A DNA stretch of 64,000 nt from JAEUIX01 sp046156035 (GCA_046156035.1 JBJXEW010000022.1:1-64000); one strand, 5' to 3'; positions 24,932 through 33,792 are shown, counted from the first letter of the stretch. The notes: generated by a model not told the origin, from the sequence alone. Numbers and translations are program-made.

Positions 24932-24939
24932 CTTGGTGG

Positions 24940-24958
24940 GGCGGACGTCCCGTCCGCC
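24940..24958. repeat. GGCGGAC palindrome
   Basis: GGCGGAC, GTCCC, GTCCGCC forms a 7-bp hairpin nine bases after the metallophosphoesterase stop codon. No T-run follows. Confidence 0.45.
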
Positions 24959-25035
24959 ATCCCCTTGTCCCCGCCGGTTCCTCTCGGATATCCGCTGACA
25001 TCGGACCGGGGGCGTGTCCTCGACCCCGCGACTCT

Positions 25036-25041
25036 TACACT
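25036..25041 (+). promoter_or_regulatory. -10-like TACACT, leaderless ThiF/MoeB gene promoter candidate
   Basis: TACACT ends 5 nt before GTG 25047, the start that best fits the family N-terminus. Confidence 0.5.
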
Positions 25042-25046
25042 TCCCT

Positions 25047-26132
25047 GTGCCCCTCTTCCGCTACCACCGCCAGGAACTCCTTCCCGGTTTCGGGCCTGAG
25101 TCGTCGGCCGCGATGGCCCGCTCCCACGCCATGGTCATCGGCTGCGGGGCCCTGGGCACCGTCGCCGCCGAGATGCTCGCCCGCGCGGGCGTGGGCCGCC
25201 TCTCGCTCATCGATCGCGACGTGGTGGAAGTCACCAACCTCCAGCGCCAGACGCTCTTCGATGAGGACGATGCACGCGCCGCACGCCCCAAGGCCGAGGC
25301 CGCCGCCGCGCGTCTCACCCGCGTCAACTCCTCCATCGTCATCGACCCCATCGTTGACGATCTCAACCCATCCAACGCCGACCGCCTCGTCTCTTCGCAC
25401 CCGCCGCCGCACGTCCTGCTCGACTGCACCGACAACTTCGTCGCCCGCTACCTCCTCAACGACCTCGCCGTCAAGCACTCCATCCCCCTCTGCTACGGCG
25501 GCGCGATCGGCACGCGCGGCACGCAGTTCACCATCCTCCCCGGCCGCACCGCCTGCCTCCGCTGCGTCTTCCCACAGCCGCCCGCCCCCGGCGATTCCCC
25601 CACGTGCGACACCGCGGGCGTGCTCGCTTCCGCCACCACCATCGTCGCCGCCTGTCAGGCCACCGATGCGATCAAGGTGCTCCTCGGCCACGAGCGGCAT
25701 CTCCCAAACTCGCTCCTCTCCTTCGACCTGTGGACCAACGACCACCGCCGGATCGATCTCTCCGCGGCACGCCGCGCCGATTGCCCCTGTTGCGGCGGAG
25801 TCGTGGGCAGTGGGGGGGGGCGGCGTGGTGAGGGGCGGTTCGAGTTTCTTGACGGCTCCGCGGCACCACGCGAAACCGTCCTCTGCGGTCGCAACAGCGT
25901 GCAGATTTCCGCCGCCGCGCCCATGAACCTCGATGCCCTTCACGCCCGCCTGGCGCGCGTCGGCTCGTTCGAGCGGACGCCCTCGCACGTGCGCGGCCGC
26001 GTGGACGGGGGCTCAGGCGGTGCCACGGGCCCCCTTGAAATCACGGTCTTTGCCGACGGCCGCGCCATCATCGGCGGCACCACCGACCCGGCCGTGGCAA
26101 GGGCCGCGTTCGACCGCCTTGTCGGATCGTGA
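25047..26132 (+). CDS. ThiF/MoeB/HesA-type adenylyltransferase
   Basis: Started at GTG 25047 the protein (361 residues) begins with PLFRYHRQELLPGFG, the usual opening of MoeB and ThiF. The E1-like domain has the nucleotide-binding VIGCGALGTVAAEMLARAGV, LIDRDVVEVTNLQRQTLF, DCTDNFVARYLLND and zinc cysteines in TACLRC and DCPCC. It would adenylate the C-terminal Gly of a ubiquitin-like sulfur carrier (ThiS, MoaD or similar). The last 80 residues form a small extra domain ending in ITVFADGRAIIGGTTDPAVAR, a feature common in planctomycete and cyanobacterial MoeB proteins lacking the rhodanese domain. An upstream GTG at 25014 is possible but would lie before the -10 box. Confidence 0.88.
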   Translation: MPLFRYHRQELLPGFGPESSAAMARSHAMVIGCGALGTVAAEMLARAGVGRLSLIDRDVVEVTNLQRQTLFDEDDARAARPKAEAAAARLTRVNSSIVIDPIVDDLNPSNADRLVSSHPPPHVLLDCTDNFVARYLLNDLAVKHSIPLCYGGAIGTRGTQFTILPGRTACLRCVFPQPPAPGDSPTCDTAGVLASATTIVAACQATDAIKVLLGHERHLPNSLLSFDLWTNDHRRIDLSAARRADCPCCGGVVGSGGGRRGEGRFEFLDGSAAPRETVLCGRNSVQISAAAPMNLDALHARLARVGSFERTPSHVRGRVDGGSGGATGPLEITVFADGRAIIGGTTDPAVARAAFDRLVGS

Positions 26133-26228
26133 AACCCACCTTGTCCACGCGCACGCCGCCCGCGGGTACACTGGCCTCCACGGGCTCGCACCCTCGGCAC
26201 GGCCCGCGACCTGCGAAAAGGACCACCT

Positions 26229-26756
26229 ATGAGTTCCGCACAGTTCATCGTTGACTGCACGAAGATGACCCGCGGCTACAGCGAAAAACTCGTTGCGGGC
26301 ATCCGGCCTGAAATGGCCGCGCGCAAGCCGCGATGGGGCTTTGACGGCAACGAGATCGACACCAACCACGCCACGTTCATCTGCGGCCACCTGGCGATCT
26401 ACCCCGCCCGCATCTACACGCTCGCCGGGAAAGACCCCAAGCCCGTCGCCGTCGATCCCGCCCTGGAGGCCATCTTCAAGGCCGGCGCGACCTGTGTGGA
26501 CGATCCGCACGGCTCCGTCTACCCGCACTGGGAAAAGGTCGTCTCCCTCTTCTTCTCCGGCTACGACAAGGCCATCGAGGTGGCTAGCAAGATGGACGAC
26601 AAACTCCTGAGCACGCCTCACCCCGACGCCAAGGTCCGCGAGCGCTTCCCCACCATCGGCGCGGCTACCAACTTCCTCCTCAACAACCACGTCATGATGC
26701 ACATGGGCCAACTCAGCGCGTGGCGCCGCGCCATGGGCCTGCCCTCGGCCATGTGA
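26229..26756 (+). CDS. DinB-like four-helix metalloenzyme family protein
   Basis: A 175-residue protein with the DinB/YfiT fold pattern: an N-terminal helix with TMTRGYSEKLVAGI-like sequence, an NHATFICGHLAIYPARI segment and a C-terminal LLNNHVMMHMGQLSAWRRAMGL, supplying conserved histidines for a metal site. Members include thiol-dependent S-transferases and DNA-damage inducible proteins; the substrate here is unknown. It has a good AAAGGA ribosome-binding site and a TACACT -10 56 nt upstream. It ends 9 bases from the convergent gcvT. Confidence 0.8.
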   Translation: MSSAQFIVDCTKMTRGYSEKLVAGIRPEMAARKPRWGFDGNEIDTNHATFICGHLAIYPARIYTLAGKDPKPVAVDPALEAIFKAGATCVDDPHGSVYPHWEKVVSLFFSGYDKAIEVASKMDDKLLSTPHPDAKVRERFPTIGAATNFLLNNHVMMHMGQLSAWRRAMGLPSAM

Positions 26757-26765
26757 TCCGCCGGT

Positions 26766-27926
26766 TCACGGCTTCGGTGCCTTGTAAAACGGCGTCTTCA
26801 CCACCTTGGCTTCAAGGTATCGTGCCGCGCCTTCGCCCTTGCCCGTGTCGATGCGCAGGGCCGTTCCCTCCGCACTCTGCTCCTTGTCCACATACGCCAG
26901 CGCGATCGGGTAGCCAAGCGTCGGGCTCGGCGCTCCGCTGGTCACGATGCCCGCACCCTTCTCCCCCGCGCTCACGCCCATCCCCTGGCGCGCTGAGCGC
27001 TTCCCATCGATCACCAAACCCACCAGTTTCTGCTTTGGCCCGCCCGCCGCGCGTGTGGCCTTGAGCGCCTCCATTCCGATGTACGGCTCGCCGCGTTCGT
27101 CCGCGTCCTTGTCGATCGCCATCGCAAAGTCCAGCCCGGTGGCGAGCGGGTCCGTCTCCTCGCCCAGTTCGTGGCCGTACAGCGGCATGGCGGCCTCCAG
27201 CCGCAGCGTGTCGCGAGCCCCCAGCCCGCACGGTCGCACCAAGGCATCGGGCTTGTCCATCTGCACATCCTTGAAGAGCATCTTCATCGCCATGCCCACC
27301 ATGCTCGCCGGCAGAATCACCTCCACACCGTCCTCACCCGTGTAGCCCGTGCGGCTCACCACCAGTTTCATGATCAGCAGGTTCTTGGTCGTGAAGGTGT
27401 AGCGCTTGAGCGCGGGCACCTCCTTGCTGAAGCCCCCGATGAAAGGGATCACCTTCGGCCCCTGCACCGCCACCATCGCTGTGCTCTCGGTCTGGTCGTC
27501 GATGGTCAGCACCAAACTGCCCGCCGCCTGCACGCTCTTGAAGTGCTCCATCAACTTGGCCCGGTTGGAGGCGTTCACCACCACCAGAAACTGGTCCTCG
27601 TCCTGGCGATACACGATCACGTCGTCCTTGATGCCGCCGCGCTCGTTCAGCACCAGGGAGTACCGGCACTGACCCTGCTTCATGTCGGTGATCCGCCGCG
27701 TGCACACACGCTCCAGCAGCCGGCGCGCGTGCCGACCGCTGAACTTCACCCGCCCCATGTGCGACACGTCAAAGAAGCCCCCGCTCGTCCGGCAGGCGTG
27801 GTGCTCCTCCACGATGCCGCCGCCCCCGCCTTCCTTCTGATAGACAATGGGCATCTCCCACCCCGCGAAATCCACCATCTTGGCAGAGTGTTGCAGGTGA
27901 AACGCGTGCAGCGGGGTCTTGAGCAT
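26766..27926 (-). CDS. gcvT: Aminomethyltransferase (glycine cleavage T protein)
   Basis: A 386-residue GcvT (364 in E. coli), started at ATG 27926 after GGAGG. It transfers the methylene group from aminomethyl-lipoyl-GcvH to tetrahydrofolate, releasing ammonia. Folate-binding features are visible: HLQHSAKMVDFAGWEMPI at the N-terminus, GGFFDVSHMGRVKFSG, RGGIKDDVIVYR, VSRTGYTGEDGVEVILP, and the C-terminal barrel with GAPSPTLGYPIALAYV. No gcvH or gcvP is adjacent in the window. Confidence 0.95.
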   Translation of the reverse strand: MLKTPLHAFHLQHSAKMVDFAGWEMPIVYQKEGGGGGIVEEHHACRTSGGFFDVSHMGRVKFSGRHARRLLERVCTRRITDMKQGQCRYSLVLNERGGIKDDVIVYRQDEDQFLVVVNASNRAKLMEHFKSVQAAGSLVLTIDDQTESTAMVAVQGPKVIPFIGGFSKEVPALKRYTFTTKNLLIMKLVVSRTGYTGEDGVEVILPASMVGMAMKMLFKDVQMDKPDALVRPCGLGARDTLRLEAAMPLYGHELGEETDPLATGLDFAMAIDKDADERGEPYIGMEALKATRAAGGPKQKLVGLVIDGKRSARQGMGVSAGEKGAGIVTSGAPSPTLGYPIALAYVDKEQSAEGTALRIDTGKGEGAARYLEAKVVKTPFYKAPKP

Positions 27927-28003
27927 GAGGCCTCCACGGGTGGTGGTGGGGGGGCGGGAGGGTGAAGCCCATGGTAGACCGCGGCCCTTCGCACGCCGCC
28001 AGT

Positions 28004-28435
28004 TCACACCGCGCGCCGCTGCCTCAGCCACGCCTGCACGCTCGCGGCTCCGGACCCCGCACAGAACTGCACCCCCACGTGATACCTCCCGCCCTCCTTG
28101 TAGGCCGAGTAGCGCACCTTCCCATGAAACGCGCGGCACGTTCCATCCGCGTTGGGCATCAGCACCACCACGGCCCGATCCATGTGCATCATCCGCCGCG
28201 TGCTGATCCCCATCCCCGAGCGAGATACGTCCACCGCCAGGCCCTCCAGACCGGGGCCGATCGCGTCGAAGGCCCCGATCTCGTGGATCGTCACCGCCTT
28301 GCCAAGTTCCAACCGGTCGTGCTGTCGCCGCTGCCGTCCTTCGGCAAAGCCCTGCGGCACCGCGCCCGGTTTTGCCGCACGCTTGACGGTTGCCTTGGCG
28401 GCGCGTGCCGCGGTGTCTGTCGTCGGTTCGGCCAC
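28004..28435 (-). CDS. PilZ-domain protein
   Basis: A 143-residue protein from GTG 28435, which follows GGGGAC at a good distance; an upstream in-frame TTG at 28537 would overlap panC. It contains a single PilZ domain: the RRQHDR arginine motif near residue 35 and DVSRSGMGISTRRMM about 30 residues later, followed by GKVRYSAYKEGGRYHVGVQF. Both c-di-GMP-binding motifs (RxxxR and D/NxSxxG) are present. It could act as a stand-alone c-di-GMP receptor, for example for motility or surface attachment, but its partner is unknown. Confidence 0.85.
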   Translation of the reverse strand: MAEPTTDTAARAAKATVKRAAKPGAVPQGFAEGRQRRQHDRLELGKAVTIHEIGAFDAIGPGLEGLAVDVSRSGMGISTRRMMHMDRAVVVLMPNADGTCRAFHGKVRYSAYKEGGRYHVGVQFCAGSGAASVQAWLRQRRAV

Positions 28436-28487
28436 GTGTGTCCCCGGTTCAACGCCCGCGGTGTGTCGGCAAGCCCGGCCGCACCCT

Positions 28488-29360
28488 TCACGCGCCTCCG
28501 GGCCGCGGGGCCGCGCCCGGCCAGGGCCCGTTGTCAATCAGGCGCACACTGCCCACCCGCGCCGCCACCAGCGTCCGATAGGCGGCGGCCGCGCCCTCGC
28601 TCGCTGGGAGCAAGGTCTCCGCGTCACGCACCACCGCATAGTCGGGCACAATCTCGGCCTCGCTCAGCACGGCCCGCAGCACGCGCTGCGCTTCGGCCAC
28701 CGTCGCCTCCCGCCCCGCGGCAAGAATCGCACGTCTGATTGCCAGAGCCTTCACCCTGTCCGCTCCCGTGAGGAACCGGTTCCGGCTCGACAGAGCGAGC
28801 CCGTCCGCATCCCGCGCCGTCGCCGCGGCCACGATCCCGATGCTCATCTCCTCCTGCACCACCAGCCCGCGCACCACCTGCAACTGCTGCCAGTCCTTCT
28901 CCCCGAACACCGCCGCCCAGGGGCGGCACAACTCAAAGAGCCGCTTCACCACCTGGCACACGCCCGCAAAGTGCCCCGGCCTGTGCGCATCCTCCAGCCC
29001 CGGCTGCCACGCCACGCGGGGCAGGCGCGGCGGTGCCGCCCCCGGGTCGCTCGTCTGGGGCCAACGCGGGTACACCTCGCTCACCCCCGGTACAAGAACG
29101 GCGGCCGCGCCGGCCTCCTCGCACAAGGTCAGGTCCGCGTCCAAGGTCTGCGGGTAGCGTGCAAAGTCCGCGGGATCGTTGAACTGCGTGGGGTTGACAA
29201 AGATCGTCACCACGCATCCGGCTGCGAACCCACGCGACACCGCGAGCGCCGCGGCCACGCGGATGAGCCCCGCGTGCCCCGCGTGCAGAGCCCCCATCGT
29301 GGGCACCAGCACCGCGCCGGCGTGCGCATCCATCTCGGCCTGGGTCCGGCACACCTTCAT
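28488..29360 (-). CDS. panC: Pantothenate synthetase
   Basis: A 290-residue PanC, which condenses pantoate and beta-alanine with ATP to give pantothenate for coenzyme A. Visible motifs are VPTMGALHAGHAGLIR, TIFVNPTQFNDPADFARYP, the AVFGEKDWQQLQVV segment and LALSSRNRFL (KMSKS-like). The length and order match the family. The ATG lies 5 nt after a CACCCT -10 with TTGACG 17 nt further upstream. Confidence 0.96.
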   Translation of the reverse strand: MKVCRTQAEMDAHAGAVLVPTMGALHAGHAGLIRVAAALAVSRGFAAGCVVTIFVNPTQFNDPADFARYPQTLDADLTLCEEAGAAAVLVPGVSEVYPRWPQTSDPGAAPPRLPRVAWQPGLEDAHRPGHFAGVCQVVKRLFELCRPWAAVFGEKDWQQLQVVRGLVVQEEMSIGIVAAATARDADGLALSSRNRFLTGADRVKALAIRRAILAAGREATVAEAQRVLRAVLSEAEIVPDYAVVRDAETLLPASEGAAAAYRTLVAARVGSVRLIDNGPWPGAAPRPGGA

Positions 29361-29365
29361 CCTGA

Positions 29366-29394
29366 AGGGTGCGTGCCCAGACCCGCCGCGTCAA
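29366..29394 (-). promoter_or_regulatory. panC promoter: TTGACG, 17 nt, CACCCT; leaderless
   Basis: TTGACG (29394-29389) and CACCCT (29371-29366) are separated by 17 bases, and the panC ATG follows 5 nt later. It is the clearest -35 among the leaderless candidates. Confidence 0.5.
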
Positions 29395-29397
29395 GTG

Positions 29398-29823
29398 TCA
29401 CGCGGCGTGATCCGCCGGCCCCCTACGGCCCGGGTGCACGGGCTTGCGCAGCGGCCCATAACCACGGCCCATCGCCCGAACGCCGCCCCGCTTCGCCGCC
29501 CGCAAACGCACACTCGTCTGCCACACCAGCCGCACAAACTCGGCAAACGCCAGCACGCCCGACCACGCCGACACGCACCACAACGCCCACGCGCTCGGCC
29601 GGGCCGCAGGCCCGCGTGCCACGCCCTCCATCTCCGCATAACTGCGCGGCGGGCGGCTGTACAAATCCCCGCGGCAACGGGGGCACTGCAACAGCCCCGC
29701 TCCCGGGCGGTCAAACCGCGGATCGGTCGCGCCGCAATCCACGCAGATGCGCTGGTCTACTTGCCGCGCAGGGCGGGCGCGGGTGGTTGGCCGTGCGCTA
29801 TGGGCTGAGCGCAGAAGGAACAC
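29398..29823 (-). CDS. Small zinc-ribbon membrane protein, unknown function
   Basis: From GTG 29823 the frame encodes 141 residues. Two pairs of cysteines, RICVDCGATDPRF and LQCPRCRGDLYS, form a rubredoxin-like zinc ribbon. A hydrophobic stretch SAWALWCVSAWSGVLAFAEFV follows, then a basic C-terminus (RLRAAKRGGVRAMGRGYGPLRKP). The start is supported by a TATTCT hexamer 7 nt upstream, but the first 25 residues look weakly conserved in character and the true start may be later. Function unknown; it fits the set of zinc-ribbon membrane proteins common in this window. Confidence 0.6.
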   Translation of the reverse strand: MFLLRSAHSARPTTRARPARQVDQRICVDCGATDPRFDRPGAGLLQCPRCRGDLYSRPPRSYAEMEGVARGPAARPSAWALWCVSAWSGVLAFAEFVRLVWQTSVRLRAAKRGGVRAMGRGYGPLRKPVHPGRRGPADHAA

Positions 29824-29830
29824 GCTAGAG

Positions 29831-29836
29831 AGAATA
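29831..29836 (-). promoter_or_regulatory. -10-like TATTCT upstream of zinc-ribbon gene
   Basis: TATTCT ends 7 nt before GTG 29823; leaderless candidate. Confidence 0.4.
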
Positions 29837-30030
29837 ATCCGCGTTCGCCAAAATGCACGAAAATCCGCCCCCACAATCCATTCTTCTTTTCCGGCGCAGG
29901 TGCCCGCTGGTGGGGCGCACATCCTGCCTGCCCTCTGCGCACGCTCCCCCGGACCCTCCCGTGGCAGGTGCCGCGAGCCCGCAAGTGGCTGGGGGCCGCC
30001 TCGCGTCGGCACCCGCCATGACCCGCTCCC

Positions 30031-30036
30031 TACCCT
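30031..30036 (+). promoter_or_regulatory. -10-like TACCCT upstream of 30046 gene
   Basis: TACCCT ends 9 nt before ATG 30046, without a Shine-Dalgarno sequence. Confidence 0.4.
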
Positions 30037-30045
30037 CACGTCCTC

Positions 30046-30921
30046 ATGCCCGTCGATCTCCGCACCTGCCGCTCCAACATCACCTCTCAGAGCGGTGAGA
30101 ACGGCATCATCGCGGCCATCCTCGCCGAGATCGGCGCGGCCAACCGCTTCTGCGTCGAGTTCGGGGGCTACGACGCCGTCAAGTACTCCAACGTCAACCC
30201 CCTGTGGACGCGGGAGGGCTTCACCGCCGTGCTCATCGAGGGCGACGCGGCCGTGGCCGGGCGCGTGCGGTCGCAGGTTGACGAACTGGCCCGCTCCGGC
30301 GCCGTAACACCGCCCGGCCGCGCCGTCGTGATCAGCCGCTGGGTTCAACCAACCGGCCCGGACTCGCTGGACGCGATCCTCGCCGAAGTCGCGGGCACGG
30401 GCACCGCGGTCCCACGCGAGCCCGACGTCGTGAGCATCGACATCGACTCGCTCGACCATGACGTCTGGGCCGGCCTCAAGGATCATCGCCCGCGCATCGT
30501 GGTGATCGAGCACAACCCGTCGATCCCGCCGCACCTCAGCGTGATCGGCCGTGCGGGTACGCCGCGCGTGGGCGCCTCCGCTCGCGCCCACAGTGATCTT
30601 GCGCGCACGAAGGGCTATACGCTCGTGGCCTGCACCACGTTCAACTGCTTCTTCGTCCCCGATGAGTTCGCAGCACGGTTCGCCGACGCGGGCAACCTCG
30701 GGGCCCACTTCGAGCCCTCGCACCTCGTCTACGTCTGCCGCGATTTCAGCGGCGGGATGTTCTACAGCGCCCGCCTGCCGCCAGCCTACAGCCTCCGCAA
30801 GGACGAACTGGCTGCGCTGGGCAACCCGCTCTTCGCCCCGCCCCCGTCGGAACTCGCCGGCCTCTTCCGCCACCCGAAGGTGGTCCTCAGGCGAGCCCTC
30901 AAGCGCCTTTCGGGCGGGTGA
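30046..30921 (+). CDS. FkbM-like methyltransferase-fold protein
   Basis: A 291-residue protein with the pattern SQSGENGIIAAILAEIG, FCVEFGGYDAVKYSNVNPLW and AVLIEGDAAVAGRV near the N-terminus, then DVVSIDIDSLDHDVWAGL and RIVVIEHNPSIPP. This resembles the Rossmann-like FkbM group, in which the EFGG and LIEGD segments correspond to motif I and the following strand. Relatives are often linked to glycan or surface-polymer genes. No such genes adjoin it here, so its substrate is unknown. Confidence 0.65.
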   Translation: MPVDLRTCRSNITSQSGENGIIAAILAEIGAANRFCVEFGGYDAVKYSNVNPLWTREGFTAVLIEGDAAVAGRVRSQVDELARSGAVTPPGRAVVISRWVQPTGPDSLDAILAEVAGTGTAVPREPDVVSIDIDSLDHDVWAGLKDHRPRIVVIEHNPSIPPHLSVIGRAGTPRVGASARAHSDLARTKGYTLVACTTFNCFFVPDEFAARFADAGNLGAHFEPSHLVYVCRDFSGGMFYSARLPPAYSLRKDELAALGNPLFAPPPSELAGLFRHPKVVLRRALKRLSGG

Positions 30922-30936
30922 GGTGCCGTCGCCAAC

Positions 30937-31707
30937 TCACCGCTGGGCCGGCGCGGTCACCTTCGCGGCGGCATCGCGCAGCGGCTGGGGGTTCAGGCGG
31001 ATCAGCCCCGCCCGCGGGTAATCCAGGTCGATCGTCGTCCAGAGCGTCGCGGCGACCAGCAGCACGAGGATGAGCGAGGGCCGGCGCAGGATGGTGTTGG
31101 ACTTCTCCACGCCCATCCCGACCGACGCGATGCCCGCGAACGCGCACGTGATAAGCACCGCAAGCACAAATGGGGGAAGGTGGCGCAGTTCCGACGCGTT
31201 GCGCAACGCGAGCGTGTCGGGCACGGCCGTGTACGCCGGGACGACAACCGCTGCGTACTGCGGACGCTCCATGACCCCCTCGCGCACCGCCACCCAGGTC
31301 CGATCGGTTGTCGCGTACAAACGATCAAGAATGACCTGCTCGCTCGCAATCCCGGCCTGCGCGAACAACTCCAGCCGCTGGGCCATGTATTCGCGCAGCA
31401 GTTCCTTGGTGCGGTCGCGCGGCGCGTCGGGCAGCAGGTCCGCCACATCGTACAACGTGCCCACGCTGTTGGCCTCGCGCACAAGGATGTCCTGCCGCTC
31501 CACAAAGCGGGAGATCGACCCCAGGAAGCAGAAGCCCAGCAGCAGCCCGAGCATGCTCATCGTGGCCGCCTGCACGATCCCGAACTGGGGATGCTGGCTC
31601 AACTTGCTCGACATCCGGTGGCCGAGCATCTTGCCGAAGAACCAAGCCCCGACCAGCAGGGCAACCAAGCCCGCGGCCACCGCGACTTGCAGGAGCACGA
31701 TCACCAT
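30937..31707 (-). CDS. DUF4239-like integral membrane protein
   Basis: The 256-residue protein has four hydrophobic segments: two near the N-terminus (LLQVAVAAGLVALLVGAWFF and MSMLGLLLGFCFLGS) and two near the C-terminus (FVLAVLITCAFAGIASVGMG and LILVLLVAATLWTTIDLDYPRAGLI), with a soluble helical part between (residues 65-180). This layout and the conserved TIDLDYPRAGLI resemble the DUF4239 (bestrophin-like) family. Function unproven. The ATG at 31707 lies 5 nt from a TACGCT hexamer. Confidence 0.7.
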   Translation of the reverse strand: MVIVLLQVAVAAGLVALLVGAWFFGKMLGHRMSSKLSQHPQFGIVQAATMSMLGLLLGFCFLGSISRFVERQDILVREANSVGTLYDVADLLPDAPRDRTKELLREYMAQRLELFAQAGIASEQVILDRLYATTDRTWVAVREGVMERPQYAAVVVPAYTAVPDTLALRNASELRHLPPFVLAVLITCAFAGIASVGMGVEKSNTILRRPSLILVLLVAATLWTTIDLDYPRAGLIRLNPQPLRDAAAKVTAPAQR

Positions 31708-31712
31708 GCCGT

Positions 31713-31718
31713 AGCGTA
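31713..31718 (-). promoter_or_regulatory. -10-like TACGCT, DUF4239-like gene
   Basis: TACGCT ends 5 nt before ATG 31707; leaderless candidate. Confidence 0.45.
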
Positions 31719-31750
31719 CCAAATCCAGCGAACGCGGCTGGCCATGAGGC

Positions 31751-33781
31751 CTAGATCGCCGCCTGCCCCACGCCCGAGCCGCTCTGGCTGGGCCTGCGCA
31801 ACCACCGGCCGATCGCCGGATCGGCGTACACCTCGGCCAACTCGCCCCCTTCGGCCACGTGCTTGCGGGCGATCGCCGTCGCCAGCAGCCCCATGAACAG
31901 CGGCTGCGGCCGCAGGGGCCGGCCCGTCAGTTCCGGGTGAAACTGCCCCGCGATGAAGAACGGGTGCGTGTTCGTGTCCGCGTCGAACCCCGCGGAGATT
32001 GCCGACCCGCCCGCCGCGGCACCACGGCCAACGCCATCCACCGGCTGGGCCAGTTCCAGCATCTGCACGATCGGCTGCCTGGGGTGCCGCCCGCAGAAGA
32101 TCAGCCCCGCCGCCTCCAGCCGCTCTACATACGCCGGCTCAACCTCGTAGCGGTGCCTGAACCGCTCCCGCACGCTCGGCCGCCGGCCATACAGGAAGTG
32201 CGCCAGCGTCCCCTCGCGCAGCAGCACGTCCTGCCCGCCCAGCCGCATCGACCCGCCCAGCCCCTCGATCTTCTTCTGCTCGGGCAACTCGCTGATCACC
32301 GCGTGCGGCGTGCGCGGGTCAAACTCCGTGCTCGTCGCGTCCTGCAGGCCCAGCACGTTGCGGGCATACTCGATCACCGCCACCTGGAAGCCCAGGCAGA
32401 TGCCCAGATACGGCAGGCCCGTCTGCCGCGCGTGCTTCACGCAACTGATCTTCCCCTCCACGCCGCGGCTGCCGAAGCCCCCCGGCACGATCACCGCATC
32501 CAGTTCGTCCATCCGCTCCGCCGCGAGCGTGTCGGTCAGTTCCGTCGTGTCCGTCCAGCGGATCGCCACGTCGCACCCCAGGTGCGCCCCGCAGTGCTCC
32601 ACGGCCTTGTCGATGCTCGCATAGGCATCGCGCAGGTGGGCATACTTGCCGGTGATGCCCAGCGTGATGCTGCGACGTTTCGGGTCCGTCAGCCGCCGCA
32701 CGAACGTGCTCCACCGGTCGCGGGCACGGTCTTCCTGGGCCGCGTCCACACGGTCGTGCAGGTTCAGAATCGAGAGAATCTCGCGGTCCAGCCCGCTCTC
32801 TCGCATCTCATCCGGGATCGTGTAGATGCTCGGCCGGTCGTGCATGCTGAAGCACCGCTTCAGCGGCACGTTGGAGAACATGGCGATCTTCTCGCGCACA
32901 TTATCCGTCACCTCCTCCGAAGCGCGGCAGGCGATCATGTGCGGCTGAATGCCCGCCTCCATCAACCGCTTGATCCCCAGTTGCGCGGGCTTGCTCTTCT
33001 GCTCCCCCAGCGTCTCGGGCTTCATCACATAGGTCAGAGCCACGAAGCAGGTGCTTCCTTCCCCCTCCTCAAACGCCAGTTCGCGCAGGGCCTCGATGTA
33101 GAACCCGTTCTCGTAGTCGCCCACCGTGCCGCCGACCTCCACAAACACCACGTCCGCCGCGCGGCCGCCCGGTGTGCCGTCGCCCGCCAGCGCCAACTCG
33201 CGGATCTTGCGTTTCACCTCGCCTGTCACATGCGGGATCATCTGCACATCGCGCCCGAGGTAGTTGCCGCGCCGCTCGCGGTCCAGAATCTCCGAGAAGA
33301 TCTGCCCGCTGGTGGTGAAGTTCTTGCGGGTCAGGTCCTGATCGAGCATCCGCTCGTACGTTCCCAGGTCCATGTCGCACTCGGTGCCGTCCTCGAGTAC
33401 GAACACCTCGCCGTGCCGGTAGGGGTTGAGCGTGCCCGCATCAATGTTCAGGTAGCCCTCGAGCTTGATGGGCGCCACGACAAGGCCCTTGTCCTTGAGC
33501 AGTTTCGCCACGCTGGCCGCGAAGATGCCCTTGCCCAGGCCGCTCATCACAGTGCCGAACACGATGATGTACTTGGGCCCGCCGCGCCGGTAGCCGGGCG
33601 GAATGGGGCTGTAGAACTCAGTTGCGGAGGTGTCCGCCGCGCCGGCGAGCAACCCGCCCGCGTGCCCTTCGGCCGCGCCGAACATGCCGCTCTCATCATC
33701 AGGAGTGGGGGGTGGTGCCGCGAATCGGCCGAGTTGACCGTGTGGTGCCGGACGCTTTGGTTCGCTGCGCTGGTCGGGCAT
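31751..33781 (-). CDS. pyrG: CTP synthase, divergent planctomycete-type
   Basis: The 676-residue enzyme aminates UTP to CTP with ATP and glutamine. The synthase domain begins near residue 69 (KYIIVFGTVMSGLGKGIFAAS) and contains EGYLNIDAGTLNPYRHGEVFV and EVGGTVGDYENGFYIEA. The class I glutamine amidotransferase domain has LGICLGFQ (nucleophile Cys, about residue 460) and QFHPEL. Canonical PyrG has GGVVSSLGKG and DPYLNVDPGT at the matching places, so this belongs to a divergent subfamily. An extra N-terminal 68 residues rich in Pro/Gly/Ala and an amidotransferase insert make it about 130 residues longer than usual. The ATG at 33781 lies 5 nt from TACTCT. Confidence 0.92.
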   Translation of the reverse strand: MPDQRSEPKRPAPHGQLGRFAAPPPTPDDESGMFGAAEGHAGGLLAGAADTSATEFYSPIPPGYRRGGPKYIIVFGTVMSGLGKGIFAASVAKLLKDKGLVVAPIKLEGYLNIDAGTLNPYRHGEVFVLEDGTECDMDLGTYERMLDQDLTRKNFTTSGQIFSEILDRERRGNYLGRDVQMIPHVTGEVKRKIRELALAGDGTPGGRAADVVFVEVGGTVGDYENGFYIEALRELAFEEGEGSTCFVALTYVMKPETLGEQKSKPAQLGIKRLMEAGIQPHMIACRASEEVTDNVREKIAMFSNVPLKRCFSMHDRPSIYTIPDEMRESGLDREILSILNLHDRVDAAQEDRARDRWSTFVRRLTDPKRRSITLGITGKYAHLRDAYASIDKAVEHCGAHLGCDVAIRWTDTTELTDTLAAERMDELDAVIVPGGFGSRGVEGKISCVKHARQTGLPYLGICLGFQVAVIEYARNVLGLQDATSTEFDPRTPHAVISELPEQKKIEGLGGSMRLGGQDVLLREGTLAHFLYGRRPSVRERFRHRYEVEPAYVERLEAAGLIFCGRHPRQPIVQMLELAQPVDGVGRGAAAGGSAISAGFDADTNTHPFFIAGQFHPELTGRPLRPQPLFMGLLATAIARKHVAEGGELAEVYADPAIGRWLRRPSQSGSGVGQAAI

Positions 33782-33786
33782 GAGAC

Positions 33787-33792
33787 AGAGTA
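33787..33792 (-). promoter_or_regulatory. -10-like TACTCT, leaderless pyrG promoter candidate
   Basis: TACTCT ends 5 nt before the pyrG ATG. Confidence 0.5.

Noticed and set aside
27927..28003. Glycine riboswitch upstream of gcvT
   Set aside because: The leader is only about 77 bases before the next gene and shows no tandem aptamer pattern.
29398..30873. Single 491-codon minus-strand gene
   Set aside because: The part above about 29823 is antisense to the FkbM-like gene and lacks motifs; only the zinc-ribbon part is kept.
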